DNA of 64,000 nucleotides from NCBI GenBank assembly GCA_031555145.1, contig JAVBUR010000052.1:7133-71132 (forward strand). The letters are read 5' to 3'. The notes below the pieces were generated by a model. That model saw nothing but the letters and a program-made list of their open reading frames with translations, made no database searches and had not been told where the DNA came from. Position numbers and translations under genes: made by a program. Of the stretch, positions 50,167 to 58,709 are shown one piece after another. Positions within the stretch are counted from its first letter, which is position 1. Each line of letters begins with the position of its first letter. This DNA comes from JAJDIA01 sp031555145. Lineage in GTDB: Bacteria > Bacteroidota > Bacteroidia > Bacteroidales > Tannerellaceae.

Positions 50167-51168
50167 ATGAACATGAATAAATGGATGCATAACCTGTTGG
50201 GAAACGACAGGAGGGTCGCTATACCCATACTGACCCATACCGGGATAGAAATGATCGGTAAGCATGTGAAAGATGCGGTTACAAGTGGAGTCGTACATTA
50301 TGAGGCCATAAAAGTATTAAGTGAGAAGTATCCCGCGGCGGCCTCTACAGTGATCATGGACCTGACTGTGGAAGCAGAGGCTTTCGGGGCTACGGTTAAC
50401 TTCCCGGAAGACGAGGTGCCGACAGTTATTGGCCGCCTGGTGTCTGATCGTCCATCGGTTGAAGCGCTACAAGTGCCGGAATTGTCAAAAGGAAGGCTTC
50501 CACAGTATCTGCTGGCAAACAAACTGGCTGTTATGCATTTGGATAAGCCGGTTTTTTCGGGATGTATCGGTCCTTTTTCATTGGCCGGCAGGTTGTTTGA
50601 TCTGTCTGCTATCATGATGGAGATGTATATAGATCCGGAAACTGTTCACCTATTGTTGCAAAAATGTACTTCTTTCCTTTTGAGCTATTGTCAGGCGCTG
50701 AAACAGTTGGGAGCACAGGGAGTGATGATGGCTGAACCGGCGGCTGGGTTGCTGTCGAATAGCGATTGTAAAGCTTTCTCTTCCGTATATGTTAAACAGC
50801 TTATAGAAGCTGTGCAGGACGATGACTTCCTGGTGATACTCCATAATTGCGGAAATACCGGACATTGTACCGAGGCGACCTTGTTCACGGGTGCCGCCGG
50901 GTATCATTTCGGTAATAAAATGGATATGAAAGAAGCGTTGAACAGTTGTCCGAAGGACGTGCTGGTGATGGGCAACCTGGATCCGGTGGCTGTTTTTAAA
51001 GCCTCATTGGCCGATGAGGTATATCAGGCTACTACAGATTTGCTGCAGCGGACGGCTTCGTATCCGAATTATATCCTGTCGTCAGGGTGTGATATTCCTC
51101 CTCATGTACCCCTAAAAAATATGGATGCCTTTTATCAGGCGTTAGCCGATTATAATACAAACAGATAA
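50167..51168 (+). CDS. UROD-family corrinoid methyltransferase 2
   Basis: This is a second, clearly distinct UROD-superfamily protein (333 residues). It shares the zinc-ligand pattern with the first: His226-x-Cys228 in VILHNCGNTGHCTEA and Cys308 in YILSSGCDIPPHVP. Other conserved parts are YEAIKVLSEKYPAAASTVIM, GCIGPFSLAGRLFDLSAIMM, MAEPAAGLLSNSDCKAFSSV and VLVMGNLDPVAVFKASLADE. A possible division of labour is that one UROD protein takes methyl from a methylated substrate and this or the other one delivers it to a thiol acceptor. It starts 3 bp after the corrinoid-protein stop, so it is translationally coupled. Which one is substrate-specific cannot be told. Confidence 0.88.
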   Translation: MNMNKWMHNLLGNDRRVAIPILTHTGIEMIGKHVKDAVTSGVVHYEAIKVLSEKYPAAASTVIMDLTVEAEAFGATVNFPEDEVPTVIGRLVSDRPSVEALQVPELSKGRLPQYLLANKLAVMHLDKPVFSGCIGPFSLAGRLFDLSAIMMEMYIDPETVHLLLQKCTSFLLSYCQALKQLGAQGVMMAEPAAGLLSNSDCKAFSSVYVKQLIEAVQDDDFLVILHNCGNTGHCTEATLFTGAAGYHFGNKMDMKEALNSCPKDVLVMGNLDPVAVFKASLADEVYQATTDLLQRTASYPNYILSSGCDIPPHVPLKNMDAFYQALADYNTNR

Positions 51169-51172
51169 GCTT

Positions 51173-51595
51173 ATGAATCAGATAGAGAGTTATAAACATA
51201 CGGGGGAAGGGTTTAACCCTTTCCTTATTCGGGATGGTTGGCAAGTCGCCCAGTTGAATTATGTCTCCGGGCAAGGCCTGGATGATATACGGAAAATAGA
51301 TGTACACCCCGGGACGGATGAAGTGTTTATCCTGATGGCGGGAAAGGCAGTGTTAATAACTGCAGACAGACAGGAGCATACTGTCCGTTATGAGATGGTG
51401 GTCATGAAGCCGGGTGTGATATACAATATCCCGAAAGGTGTATGGCATAATATAGCCATGTATGAAGACGCGCAGGTGATTCTTGTGGAAAATGCCAATA
51501 CACACCAGGCAGATTGCGTCTATTACTATTTGGATGAAATGCAGCAAAAGGATTTATATCGCCAGATAGCGAAAGCCATTACCGCGGAACCTTAA
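51173..51595 (+). CDS. Small cupin-domain protein
   Basis: This 140-residue single-domain cupin has the typical two motifs: KIDVHPGTDEVFILMAGKAV (about residues 41-60) and VVMKPGVIYNIPKGVWHNIA (about residues 81-100). His45, the following acidic residues and His97 are candidate metal ligands. Small cupins in sugar operons include isomerases and epimerases, but the family is too broad to name a reaction. It is the last gene of the operon, 4 bp after the second methyltransferase, and a strong terminator follows. A role in handling the demethylated sugar or its aldehyde form is speculation. Confidence 0.8.
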   Translation: MNQIESYKHTGEGFNPFLIRDGWQVAQLNYVSGQGLDDIRKIDVHPGTDEVFILMAGKAVLITADRQEHTVRYEMVVMKPGVIYNIPKGVWHNIAMYEDAQVILVENANTHQADCVYYYLDEMQQKDLYRQIAKAITAEP

Positions 51596-51612
51596 GAACC
51601 TTAAGATACACA

Positions 51613-51645
51613 AAAAGGAGAGAGTACCAAGTACTTTCTCCTTTT
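51613..51645 (+). terminator. Strong terminator after the methyl-transfer PUL operon
   Basis: A 15-bp stem (AAAAGGAGAGAGTAC with GTACTTTCTCCTTTT, one G-U pair) with a 3-base loop lies 18 bp after the cupin stop. The A/T ends of the stem make it work in both directions, so it can also end the efflux operon reading leftwards. Confidence 0.85.
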
Positions 51646-51669
51646 AGATATAGGGGGATGGGGTTCTGC

Positions 51670-51963
51670 TCAGATGGCTTGTTCCACCTTCCAGGTGAAG
51701 GCGCGGAGACCTTGGGCTTCTGTTTGCTTGTCGAGCTGGTGTAGAATCTCCAGGAAGGAGGTTGCTTTAGCATCATCGACAACGGCCATGATGGCTCCGT
51801 TCAGCGTCGGCCAGGCATGATTCCCATAATGGGGGTCGCCCGTTTTACTGCCTCGTCCCTGTACGGTTTCCCAATAGGTATAGCCGCGTATGTTGTTCTT
51901 GTCCATAAGCGACAGAATCTCTTCGTAATACGCCTGGTTGAATGATATGAAGATTGCTTTCAT
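51670..51963 (-). CDS. Small PII-like protein at the end of the RND efflux operon
   Basis: This is a 97-residue protein, MKAIFISFNQAYYEEILSLM with YTYWETVQGRGSKTGDPHYG in the middle and FLEILHQLDKQTEAQGLRAF near the end. The beta-alpha-beta layout, the size and the glycine-rich loop (VQGRGSKTGDPHYG), which resembles a PII T-loop region, suggest a PII-superfamily (ferredoxin-like) fold. Close relatives beside RND pumps are known in Bacteroides by recall. It lies 12 bp after the RND transporter stop, so it is in the same transcript. It might sense a ligand and modulate the pump, but no function is demonstrated. Confidence 0.65.
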   Translation of the reverse strand: MKAIFISFNQAYYEEILSLMDKNNIRGYTYWETVQGRGSKTGDPHYGNHAWPTLNGAIMAVVDDAKATSFLEILHQLDKQTEAQGLRAFTWKVEQAI

Positions 51964-51975
51964 ACAAATTAGTAA

Positions 51976-54900
51976 TTAATCATTGTTTTTCAGTTGTTTG
52001 CGGTGTTTGCGGCGACGGCGTTTCACACCGTTAGCGGCAAAGATGGTATAGACGGTAGGCACGATAACAAGGGTGATTAGTGTGGAGACGGAAAGCCCCC
52101 AGGCTACTGTCATACCCATTGAACGCCACATTTCCGAGCCCTGACCGGTTCCGACTGCCATCGGGATCATACCCAATACGGTCGTCAGTGTAGTCATCAA
52201 TACCGGACGAAGACGGGATTTACCTGCGGCAACCACGGCCGTAAGGATACTCATGCCTCGTTCGCGACACAGGATGGTGTAGTCGATGAGTACGATACCG
52301 TTCTTTACCACAATCCCCATCAACATAATCACCCCGATCAGCGCCATAACACCCAGTGGTGTCTGTGTGATCGCCAATCCCATAAATACGCCGGTGAAGG
52401 CAAACGGGATGGAGAACATGATCACAAACGGGTCGACCAACGATTCGAACTGGGTCGCCATCACAATATATACCAGGATGACGATCAGGAGCATCAGAAT
52501 GCCGAGGTCGGCGAAGGTTTCCATCTGATCTTCATATGTACCACCCAACTGCCAGGAAACGTCGGACGGGATATCCATACTCTTCATCTCAAGGTTGGCC
52601 GCCTCCACGATGTCGCTCAATGCAGCACCAGGTGCAACTACGGCATGGACAGTGATCACACGTTCGCGGTTCTTACGTTCGATGGTAGGAGGCGTCATGC
52701 GTTCGACAACCTGTCCTACGTCGCGGATACGTACGCCTTGTCCCATGCTGTTATAGATCAGGATATTCTCGATATCTTCGATCGACTGGCGGAATTCGGG
52801 TGCATAGCGTACCAGGATATCATACTCGTCGCCATCTTCGCGGAACTGGGAGGCGGTAGCCCCATTGATACGGTTACGCAGAAAAGAAGAGGCGGTGGTC
52901 ACATTCAATCCGTTCAACGCCAACTTTTCGCGGTCGAAGTCGATCTGGAACTCGGGCACATAATCCTTACGGCTGATTGTTACCTGCGAGCAACCTTTGA
53001 ATTTGAGCATCCGTTCGGAGGCTTCTTTAGCTACGGCATCAGTCGTTGCAAAGTCGAAACCGTAAATTTCGATATCGATGGCATTTTCACTACCCATGCT
53101 GTTACCGCCACCGGCCAATACGTTGAACGTTTTGATCTCCGGATATTGGGCAAGGTCTTTACGGATCAATTCGCAGATTTCGAGCATGCCCCTTTCGCGG
53201 TCGCCCACGTCGGAGAGGCTGAGGTTGAATTCGATGATGTGCGTCCCGTTATCACTCAGGTTAGCCCAGGTATTGTTCGAACCGGCCTGTCCTTCGCTGA
53301 AGTTACATACGTTGATTTCCGGATACTTCTGTCGGAATTCCTGGTCGATCTGCATGGCCAACTCACGCGTGATTTCCTGGCGTGTACCGATCGGTAACTC
53401 GATGTTCACAGAGATAAAAGCACTATCCTGCGTTGGGAAGAACTCTGTTTTGATTACCGTGATTAACGTCATACTGCCGACGAAGATCAGGAAGGCGCCA
53501 GCAACGACGGTCTTCCGGTGGCGCGTAGCCCAGAACAGGAAGGAAGAATATCCATGATCCAACATGTCCAGCGCCTTTTCGATTGGCGTAAAGAAAAGGG
53601 TAAATAGTCTACCTTTTTTCGGATTCAGGCGGAGCAACTGTGACGCAAGCATCGGGGTCAACGTCAAGGCGCTGACAGTGGAGATGATCATCACAATACT
53701 AACGATCCAGCCCAACTGTTTAAACATTACACCGGCCATACCCGTTACCATCGTCAACGGCAGGAATACCGCCAGGATGGTGAGCGTAGAGGCGATTACC
53801 GAGATGGCTACCTCATTGGTCGCATGCACGGCGGCCTGCTTGGGCTTACTTCCCCGCTCGATATGCGTGGTGATATTTTCCAATACCACAATGGCATCGT
53901 CCACCACCATACCGATCGCGATCGAAAGTGAACTGAGGGAGATGATATTTAATGTATTACCCGACGCCAGCAGATAGGCGAAGGCGGCAATCAACGAGAT
54001 CGGGATGGTCAGGATAATAATAAAGGTAGCTCTCCAACGTCCCAGGAAGATAAATACCACAAGCATAACCACGATAAACGTGATGCAGATCGTTTCCACC
54101 AAACTGTCGATGGTATTCAGGATGTTCTTGGAGGTATCCATAATCACACCCAGTTTCACGTCGGAAGGCAAACTGGCTTGCAGTTCGGGCATCTTGTCTT
54201 TGACTACCCGGGCAATATCCACCGAGTTGGCACCCGATTGCTTCTGGATCACGATCATACCACCACGGGTACCATTATTGAAGGTTTCCTGGGTACGTTC
54301 TTCCACAGTGTCCTGGATGCGGGCTACGTCACGCAAGTAAACTACTTTGCCATTGTAGTTGCCAACCACCAGGTTGAGCATCTGTGCGGCATCCGTAAAC
54401 TCACCCTGCACACGCATGGAGTAAGTATGCGAGCCGACATCGATGCTGCCGCTGGGCATGTTGCGGTTTTCCATCGCGATCACATTGGCTATTCCTTCGA
54501 TGGTCATGTTGTAGGCTTCCAACTTGTAGGGGTCGCAATACACCTGCAATTCACGTGTCGGTGTACCGGCGATGGATACGGCACCCACCCCTTTAATACG
54601 AGCCAATGGGTTGGACACCTTTTCGTCCAGGATCTTATACAGGGCATTGGTGCTTTCTTCGGCGGTTACCGAGAGCATCAGGATGGGAATATCGTCTGTC
54701 CCGAACTTAAAGATGATGGGATTGTCTGCATCATCCGGCAGGATGGGTTTTACGATGTCCAGTTTGTCGCGGATGTCGTTGGTCGCTACGTCGAGGTCAA
54801 TCCCGAAGTCAAATTCAAGGGTGATGATGGAAATGTTCTCCCTGGACTGCGACGTGATATGTTTCAGGTCGCTTACGCTGTTCAGGGTGTTTTCCATCGG

Positions 54901-55095
54901 TTTGGTGATGTTCATCTCGATATCGGCGGCGCTGGCTCCTGCATACGACGTCATGACCATGATCATGTTCGTCTCAATCTTGGGCAACAGGTCGACCGAC
55001 AGCCTGGTCAATGAAAAAAGCCCCAGGATCACTACGGCCACAAAGACAAGGGCGGTAGATACCGGTTTTTTTACTGCGGTACTATATAAACTCAT
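51976..55095 (-). CDS. RND-family inner-membrane efflux transporter (HAE1-type)
   Basis: This 1039-residue resistance-nodulation-division pump subunit uses the proton gradient to export hydrophobic compounds through a TolC-type channel. It has two repeats of one helix, a large periplasmic part and five or six further helices. Motifs include FSLTRLSVDLLPKIETNMIM at the start, SIAIGMVVDDAIVVLENITT with the proton-relay Asp pair, and GAVIFKQLGWIV-like GVMFKQLGWIVSIVMIISTV. A short basic tail (RRRRKHRKQLKNND) ends it. It lies 15 bp after the adaptor gene. Substrate not predictable. Confidence 0.95.
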   Translation of the reverse strand: MSLYSTAVKKPVSTALVFVAVVILGLFSLTRLSVDLLPKIETNMIMVMTSYAGASAADIEMNITKPMENTLNSVSDLKHITSQSRENISIITLEFDFGIDLDVATNDIRDKLDIVKPILPDDADNPIIFKFGTDDIPILMLSVTAEESTNALYKILDEKVSNPLARIKGVGAVSIAGTPTRELQVYCDPYKLEAYNMTIEGIANVIAMENRNMPSGSIDVGSHTYSMRVQGEFTDAAQMLNLVVGNYNGKVVYLRDVARIQDTVEERTQETFNNGTRGGMIVIQKQSGANSVDIARVVKDKMPELQASLPSDVKLGVIMDTSKNILNTIDSLVETICITFIVVMLVVFIFLGRWRATFIIILTIPISLIAAFAYLLASGNTLNIISLSSLSIAIGMVVDDAIVVLENITTHIERGSKPKQAAVHATNEVAISVIASTLTILAVFLPLTMVTGMAGVMFKQLGWIVSIVMIISTVSALTLTPMLASQLLRLNPKKGRLFTLFFTPIEKALDMLDHGYSSFLFWATRHRKTVVAGAFLIFVGSMTLITVIKTEFFPTQDSAFISVNIELPIGTRQEITRELAMQIDQEFRQKYPEINVCNFSEGQAGSNNTWANLSDNGTHIIEFNLSLSDVGDRERGMLEICELIRKDLAQYPEIKTFNVLAGGGNSMGSENAIDIEIYGFDFATTDAVAKEASERMLKFKGCSQVTISRKDYVPEFQIDFDREKLALNGLNVTTASSFLRNRINGATASQFREDGDEYDILVRYAPEFRQSIEDIENILIYNSMGQGVRIRDVGQVVERMTPPTIERKNRERVITVHAVVAPGAALSDIVEAANLEMKSMDIPSDVSWQLGGTYEDQMETFADLGILMLLIVILVYIVMATQFESLVDPFVIMFSIPFAFTGVFMGLAITQTPLGVMALIGVIMLMGIVVKNGIVLIDYTILCRERGMSILTAVVAAGKSRLRPVLMTTLTTVLGMIPMAVGTGQGSEMWRSMGMTVAWGLSVSTLITLVIVPTVYTIFAANGVKRRRRKHRKQLKNND

Positions 55096-55110
55096 AGTGT
55101 TATCTCTTCT

Positions 55111-56133
55111 TTATTGTGTTACTTCAACGGCTGTTCCGTCTACAAGGCGGCTTTGGCCGATCGTTACTACCTGTGCACCGTCTTCTACGCCGGAGAGCAG
55201 TTCATAGGTGTTGTCCATGCGGCGTCCGAGCTCTACTTTCTTGTATGATACGGTGCCGTTGTTATATACATAAATGTATCGGTCGCCTGAACCCGCCTGT
55301 TTCACTATGGCCTGATCGGGTACGACGATGCGTTCCTGCGTACCGAAGTTCATGATTACGCGGGCAAACATGCCCGGGCGAACCCGTTCGTCGTTGTTCG
55401 GGATACGGATCTCAACCTGGAAGGTACGTGTGGCGGCGTCGATCGTGGGGTAGATCAGATGTACTTTTCCCTGGAACACTTCGTCACCATATACATCGAG
55501 GCGAACGTCTACATCCATGCCTTTCTTTACTTTGGTATAATAGCTTTCAGATACGTTGACCATCAGTTTGACGGGACGGAGTTGTTCAACTACATATACA
55601 GGTAATGCACCGGCATACATATCGCCATTGTCGTAATTACGTGCGGTCACGATACCGTTGATCGGGCTTACTAAGCGGATGTTCTTTTCAAGGTTCTTCA
55701 GGGAAGTCTTGTTTACGTCGAGGGCCATCTTTAACTGGTCCCAAGCCGATTTGGAGGCGCCTCCCACCTTATACAGTTCGTCGATACGATTGAATTCGGT
55801 TTCCTGATTCTGGATCTGGATACGAAGTTGTTCGAGCGATGTGTTTTCCATCGTAGCCAACAGTTGGCCGGCATTGACATGGTCGCCCACTTCTACATGC
55901 AGTTTTTCGATACGCACGGGTGATTGCGGTGCGATATTGTTGGATACGTTGGCCTGCACAGTGGCGGTAAATTCACTCAACTGGTCGACCGACTGCCGGT
56001 GAACCGTTTCCAGTTTCACCTTCGGTTTTTCTTCTTTCTGTTCGGCTCCTTTGTTCTCACCTCCGGAGCAGGCGGTTAACAGAGCGAATGTGGCTATCGG
56101 CACGATTCTTAAGACGTTGCTTGTTTTCATCAT
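55111..56133 (-). CDS. RND periplasmic adaptor (membrane-fusion) lipoprotein
   Basis: This 340-residue adaptor joins the RND pump to its outer-membrane channel. It has a lipoprotein signal (VLRIVPIATFALLTACSGGE), a biotinyl-lipoyl-type segment (VRIEKLHVEVGDHVNAGQLL), a coiled-coil hairpin (QLRIQIQNQETEFNRIDELY, DVNKTSLKNLEKNIRLVSPI) and beta-barrel parts with FQGKVHLIYPTIDAATRTFQ. Position between the tolC-type and pump genes is standard. Confidence 0.94.
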   Translation of the reverse strand: MMKTSNVLRIVPIATFALLTACSGGENKGAEQKEEKPKVKLETVHRQSVDQLSEFTATVQANVSNNIAPQSPVRIEKLHVEVGDHVNAGQLLATMENTSLEQLRIQIQNQETEFNRIDELYKVGGASKSAWDQLKMALDVNKTSLKNLEKNIRLVSPINGIVTARNYDNGDMYAGALPVYVVEQLRPVKLMVNVSESYYTKVKKGMDVDVRLDVYGDEVFQGKVHLIYPTIDAATRTFQVEIRIPNNDERVRPGMFARVIMNFGTQERIVVPDQAIVKQAGSGDRYIYVYNNGTVSYKKVELGRRMDNTYELLSGVEDGAQVVTIGQSRLVDGTAVEVTQ

Positions 56134-56160
56134 ATGGAATTTTACGTTTTATTAGCTTGT

Positions 56161-57663
56161 TTATTTTTTGTCGGCATGCTTGCCCAGGGTGCTTTCGAGG
56201 TCTGACTTGGCACTCATATAGTCGTAGATCGACTGGTTGAAGTTCAGCTTTGCCTGTGTCATGGCCAGGTCGGCATCGTTGAGCTCGAGCAGGGTGCCGG
56301 CACCAGTGTCATATCGCTTCTGGGCGATCAGCCGACCTCTTTCGGCTTGTTCCACTCCTTTACGGGCGGCATCAAAGCGTTTGATGCAGGTTGTCATATT
56401 GTCCATGTACTGACGTACGGCCAATTGCAGGTTGCGTTCGAGGTTCTCGCGTTGCAGCCCTACCTGCTGGATGTTGACGCGGGTCTGGTTCATCTTCTGT
56501 ACTCTACTGCCTCCCGAGAAAATGGGGAAGGAGAGGGATACACCCACCATCGAGTAGGGATTCCACTGGTATTCGCTGAACTTGAAGGTGTTTTCCATCG
56601 CCGACCAGTTGTAGGCGCCTGACAACGAAAGGGTAGGCAGGAAGTCGTACTTCTGCAACTTGAGCGTATTCTTCAACATGTCCGACTGGATATCCAACTG
56701 ACGGAGGTTGGTGTTGTCTGCCAGATTCGTATCGGTAGCCAGATAGTCGCCGAAGAGGTCTGCCTGATAGTCGCTCAACGCCCCTTCACATTCGATGGGC
56801 ACATCCAGATCCATACCCATAAGCGCTTTCAGCTGCCATTGCGAGAGCTTGACGGCGGTCTCGGCTTGCAATACGCTCGGTTCGTGGTTACGGACGGCTA
56901 CTTCCGAGCGGATCAGGTCGTATTCGGCCACTAATCCCTGGTTGTATTTCTGCTTGATGTCGTCATAGTTCTCCACGGCATTGTCATAGCTTTCTTTGAA
57001 TACCCGGTAGGAATCATTGGCGAGCATCACGCTGTAGAACGCTTTCTTTACCTGGTTCGTCATATCGATCTTGGAAGAACGGGCTTGTTCAATCGCCAGT
57101 TCCACATCCTGTCCGGAGATAGCGAGGCTTTTCCAAAGTGAGAGGTTGATTAGCGGCATACCGGCGCTGAACCCCATACTCCAGTTGTTGTCGCGACCGA
57201 TCTCGATTCCGCCACCGCTACTTTCTGCTGCACTCGGGTCTACCTGAGGCTGGCTGGCATCAATGTTCTTTCGCAGATCGCCGGGCGTATAGCCGGGTGC
57301 ATATTTCTGCAACGTGGCATCGGCGCCGTCGATAACCGGATCGACCACCGGTGACAGCATAGAGCCCATATCGAAAGCACCATCCATATACATCACCTGT
57401 TTCTTCAGTGTCCGACTGTAGTCGGCAGAGAAATTCAACTGTGGAAATAAGGCTGCATACGATCCTTTCTTTGCATATTTCTTCTTCTGTATCTCCTGAT
57501 CGGCCACTTTGACCGTCGGGTTTTCACTCATCGCGATCTCCAATGCCTTGTCAAGGCTGATGGCAAGTGGTTTTTCTTGCGCCTTGACTGTGGTCAGCAT
57601 AAGAGACGGCAGTATCATCAGTACTGCCAGCATCTTTGTCGTTTTACCTGTTAATCGTTTCAT
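56161..57663 (-). CDS. TolC-family outer-membrane efflux protein
   Basis: This 500-residue protein forms the outer-membrane channel of the tripartite pump. The signal is MKRLTGKTTKMLAVLMILPS through LTTVKAQ. The TolC fold is shown by two repeats of long coiled helices (KALEIAMSENPTVKVADQEI, KYNQGLVAEYDLIRSEVAVR in the first; NLERNLQLAVRQYMDNMTTC, KRYDTGAGTLLELNDADLAM in the second). A Ser/Gly/Pro-rich insertion around residues 100-160 is longer than in E. coli TolC. First structural gene after the TetR regulator. Confidence 0.93.
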   Translation of the reverse strand: MKRLTGKTTKMLAVLMILPSLMLTTVKAQEKPLAISLDKALEIAMSENPTVKVADQEIQKKKYAKKGSYAALFPQLNFSADYSRTLKKQVMYMDGAFDMGSMLSPVVDPVIDGADATLQKYAPGYTPGDLRKNIDASQPQVDPSAAESSGGGIEIGRDNNWSMGFSAGMPLINLSLWKSLAISGQDVELAIEQARSSKIDMTNQVKKAFYSVMLANDSYRVFKESYDNAVENYDDIKQKYNQGLVAEYDLIRSEVAVRNHEPSVLQAETAVKLSQWQLKALMGMDLDVPIECEGALSDYQADLFGDYLATDTNLADNTNLRQLDIQSDMLKNTLKLQKYDFLPTLSLSGAYNWSAMENTFKFSEYQWNPYSMVGVSLSFPIFSGGSRVQKMNQTRVNIQQVGLQRENLERNLQLAVRQYMDNMTTCIKRFDAARKGVEQAERGRLIAQKRYDTGAGTLLELNDADLAMTQAKLNFNQSIYDYMSAKSDLESTLGKHADKK

Positions 57664-57724
57664 TTAAAACAGATTTGATTTAATTATCCTATTTTATACC
57701 TATTAAATATACCTTTTATCCGGT

Positions 57725-58339
57725 TCAATGGATTTGCTGTATTTGTTTCGTTTTCACCCATTTGTCCAATATGGCGCATCCCTTTTCGGTACTGATTCCC
57801 CGCAGGAAGATAACCAGGATGGTGCCAAATACTTCCAGGTTGGAATGTTTCGAGAACATTTTGGAAGGATGGATCATCTTTAGTTGCTCTTTCGACAGCA
57901 GGGCCATTATTTCAAAGTTGATGTCTCCCCGGAAAACGCCTTCTTTCGCGCCTCTCTCAAATAGTTGCAGGCATTTGTCTGTGAATTTCTTTTTCTCCTC
58001 TTCATGCTCCTGCCACATTTTGGGATACTTCTTCATCTCGTCGTAGAACTTTCGGCTGTACCAGCGCGGGCGTTTCATCAGCTCGTCAAAAAACAAGAGG
58101 ATGATCTCTGTGGCAGTGAGCGATGAGTGTTCCAGTTCATCCAGGTAAACGGCCAACTGGCCATTAAGAAATTCTCTGCCTTCAACCAATAGTGTCTCTT
58201 TGTCTTCGAAGAAACTGTATAGTGTACGTTTCGAAATACTGCTGCTACGTGCGATGTCGTCCATGCTGACACTTTTAATGCCATACTGCGAAAACAAATC
58301 GAATGCACTTGTGATTATCTGACTGCGGGGCTCAAGCAT
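57725..58339 (-). CDS. TetR-family regulator of the efflux operon
   Basis: This 204-residue repressor has an N-terminal TetR helix-turn-helix (ITSAFDLFSQYGIKSVSMDD, IARSSSISKRTLYSFFEDKE, residues 10-50). The C-terminal ligand domain is helical and ends KGCAILDKWVKTKQIQQIH. It is the first gene of the minus-strand run TetR-TolC-adaptor-RND-PII-like and is divergent from the AraC-type gene, so the 58340-58709 interval should contain its operator and promoter. I could not identify an inverted repeat that is clearly its site. Confidence 0.92.
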   Translation of the reverse strand: MLEPRSQIITSAFDLFSQYGIKSVSMDDIARSSSISKRTLYSFFEDKETLLVEGREFLNGQLAVYLDELEHSSLTATEIILLFFDELMKRPRWYSRKFYDEMKKYPKMWQEHEEEKKKFTDKCLQLFERGAKEGVFRGDINFEIMALLSKEQLKMIHPSKMFSKHSNLEVFGTILVIFLRGISTEKGCAILDKWVKTKQIQQIH

Positions 58340-58709
58340 ATCTACTGTTTAATTCATATTTATTTTTATTTAGGGGTTTGTGCAGTAAAAGTACTGCCGT
58401 TACCCTGTGCTTTCAAATCAAAACCGTCTGTTAGCCCGCTTTTCCCGACGAATGAAGGATAATACACGATAAAGCGGATTTATTTGCATTGTATACATGA
58501 AAAGATAGTGAAGCACATGTTATCGAATGCAAAGTACGTATGTTTTGCGGAAACCGAAATGGTTTATTCTGTTACATGATTGGTGAAAATGTAATCTTTT
58601 TTAAGAAAAAAGACGATTTGTGCGAAAATGTGTCTATATTTGTTGGGCCAAATCGAAACTGTAGCTATGCAAATCTGTTCTCTTACATTATTAATATAAT
58701 AGCAGTGGT
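58340..58709. promoter_or_regulatory. Divergent control region, TetR and AraC genes
   Basis: This 370-bp stretch has no gene that I can support. On the AraC side there is TATATTTG at 58635-58642, a good -7 box, with TTTG at 58617-58620 only 14 bp ahead (shorter than the usual 19-21). Nothing comparable was found for the TetR side. Confidence 0.5.

Noticed and set aside
48436..51168. Uroporphyrinogen decarboxylase (haem pathway) for the two UROD proteins
   Set aside because: Zinc-ligand His-x-Cys...Cys motifs and the corrinoid-protein gene between them point to methyltransferases, and no other haem genes are near.
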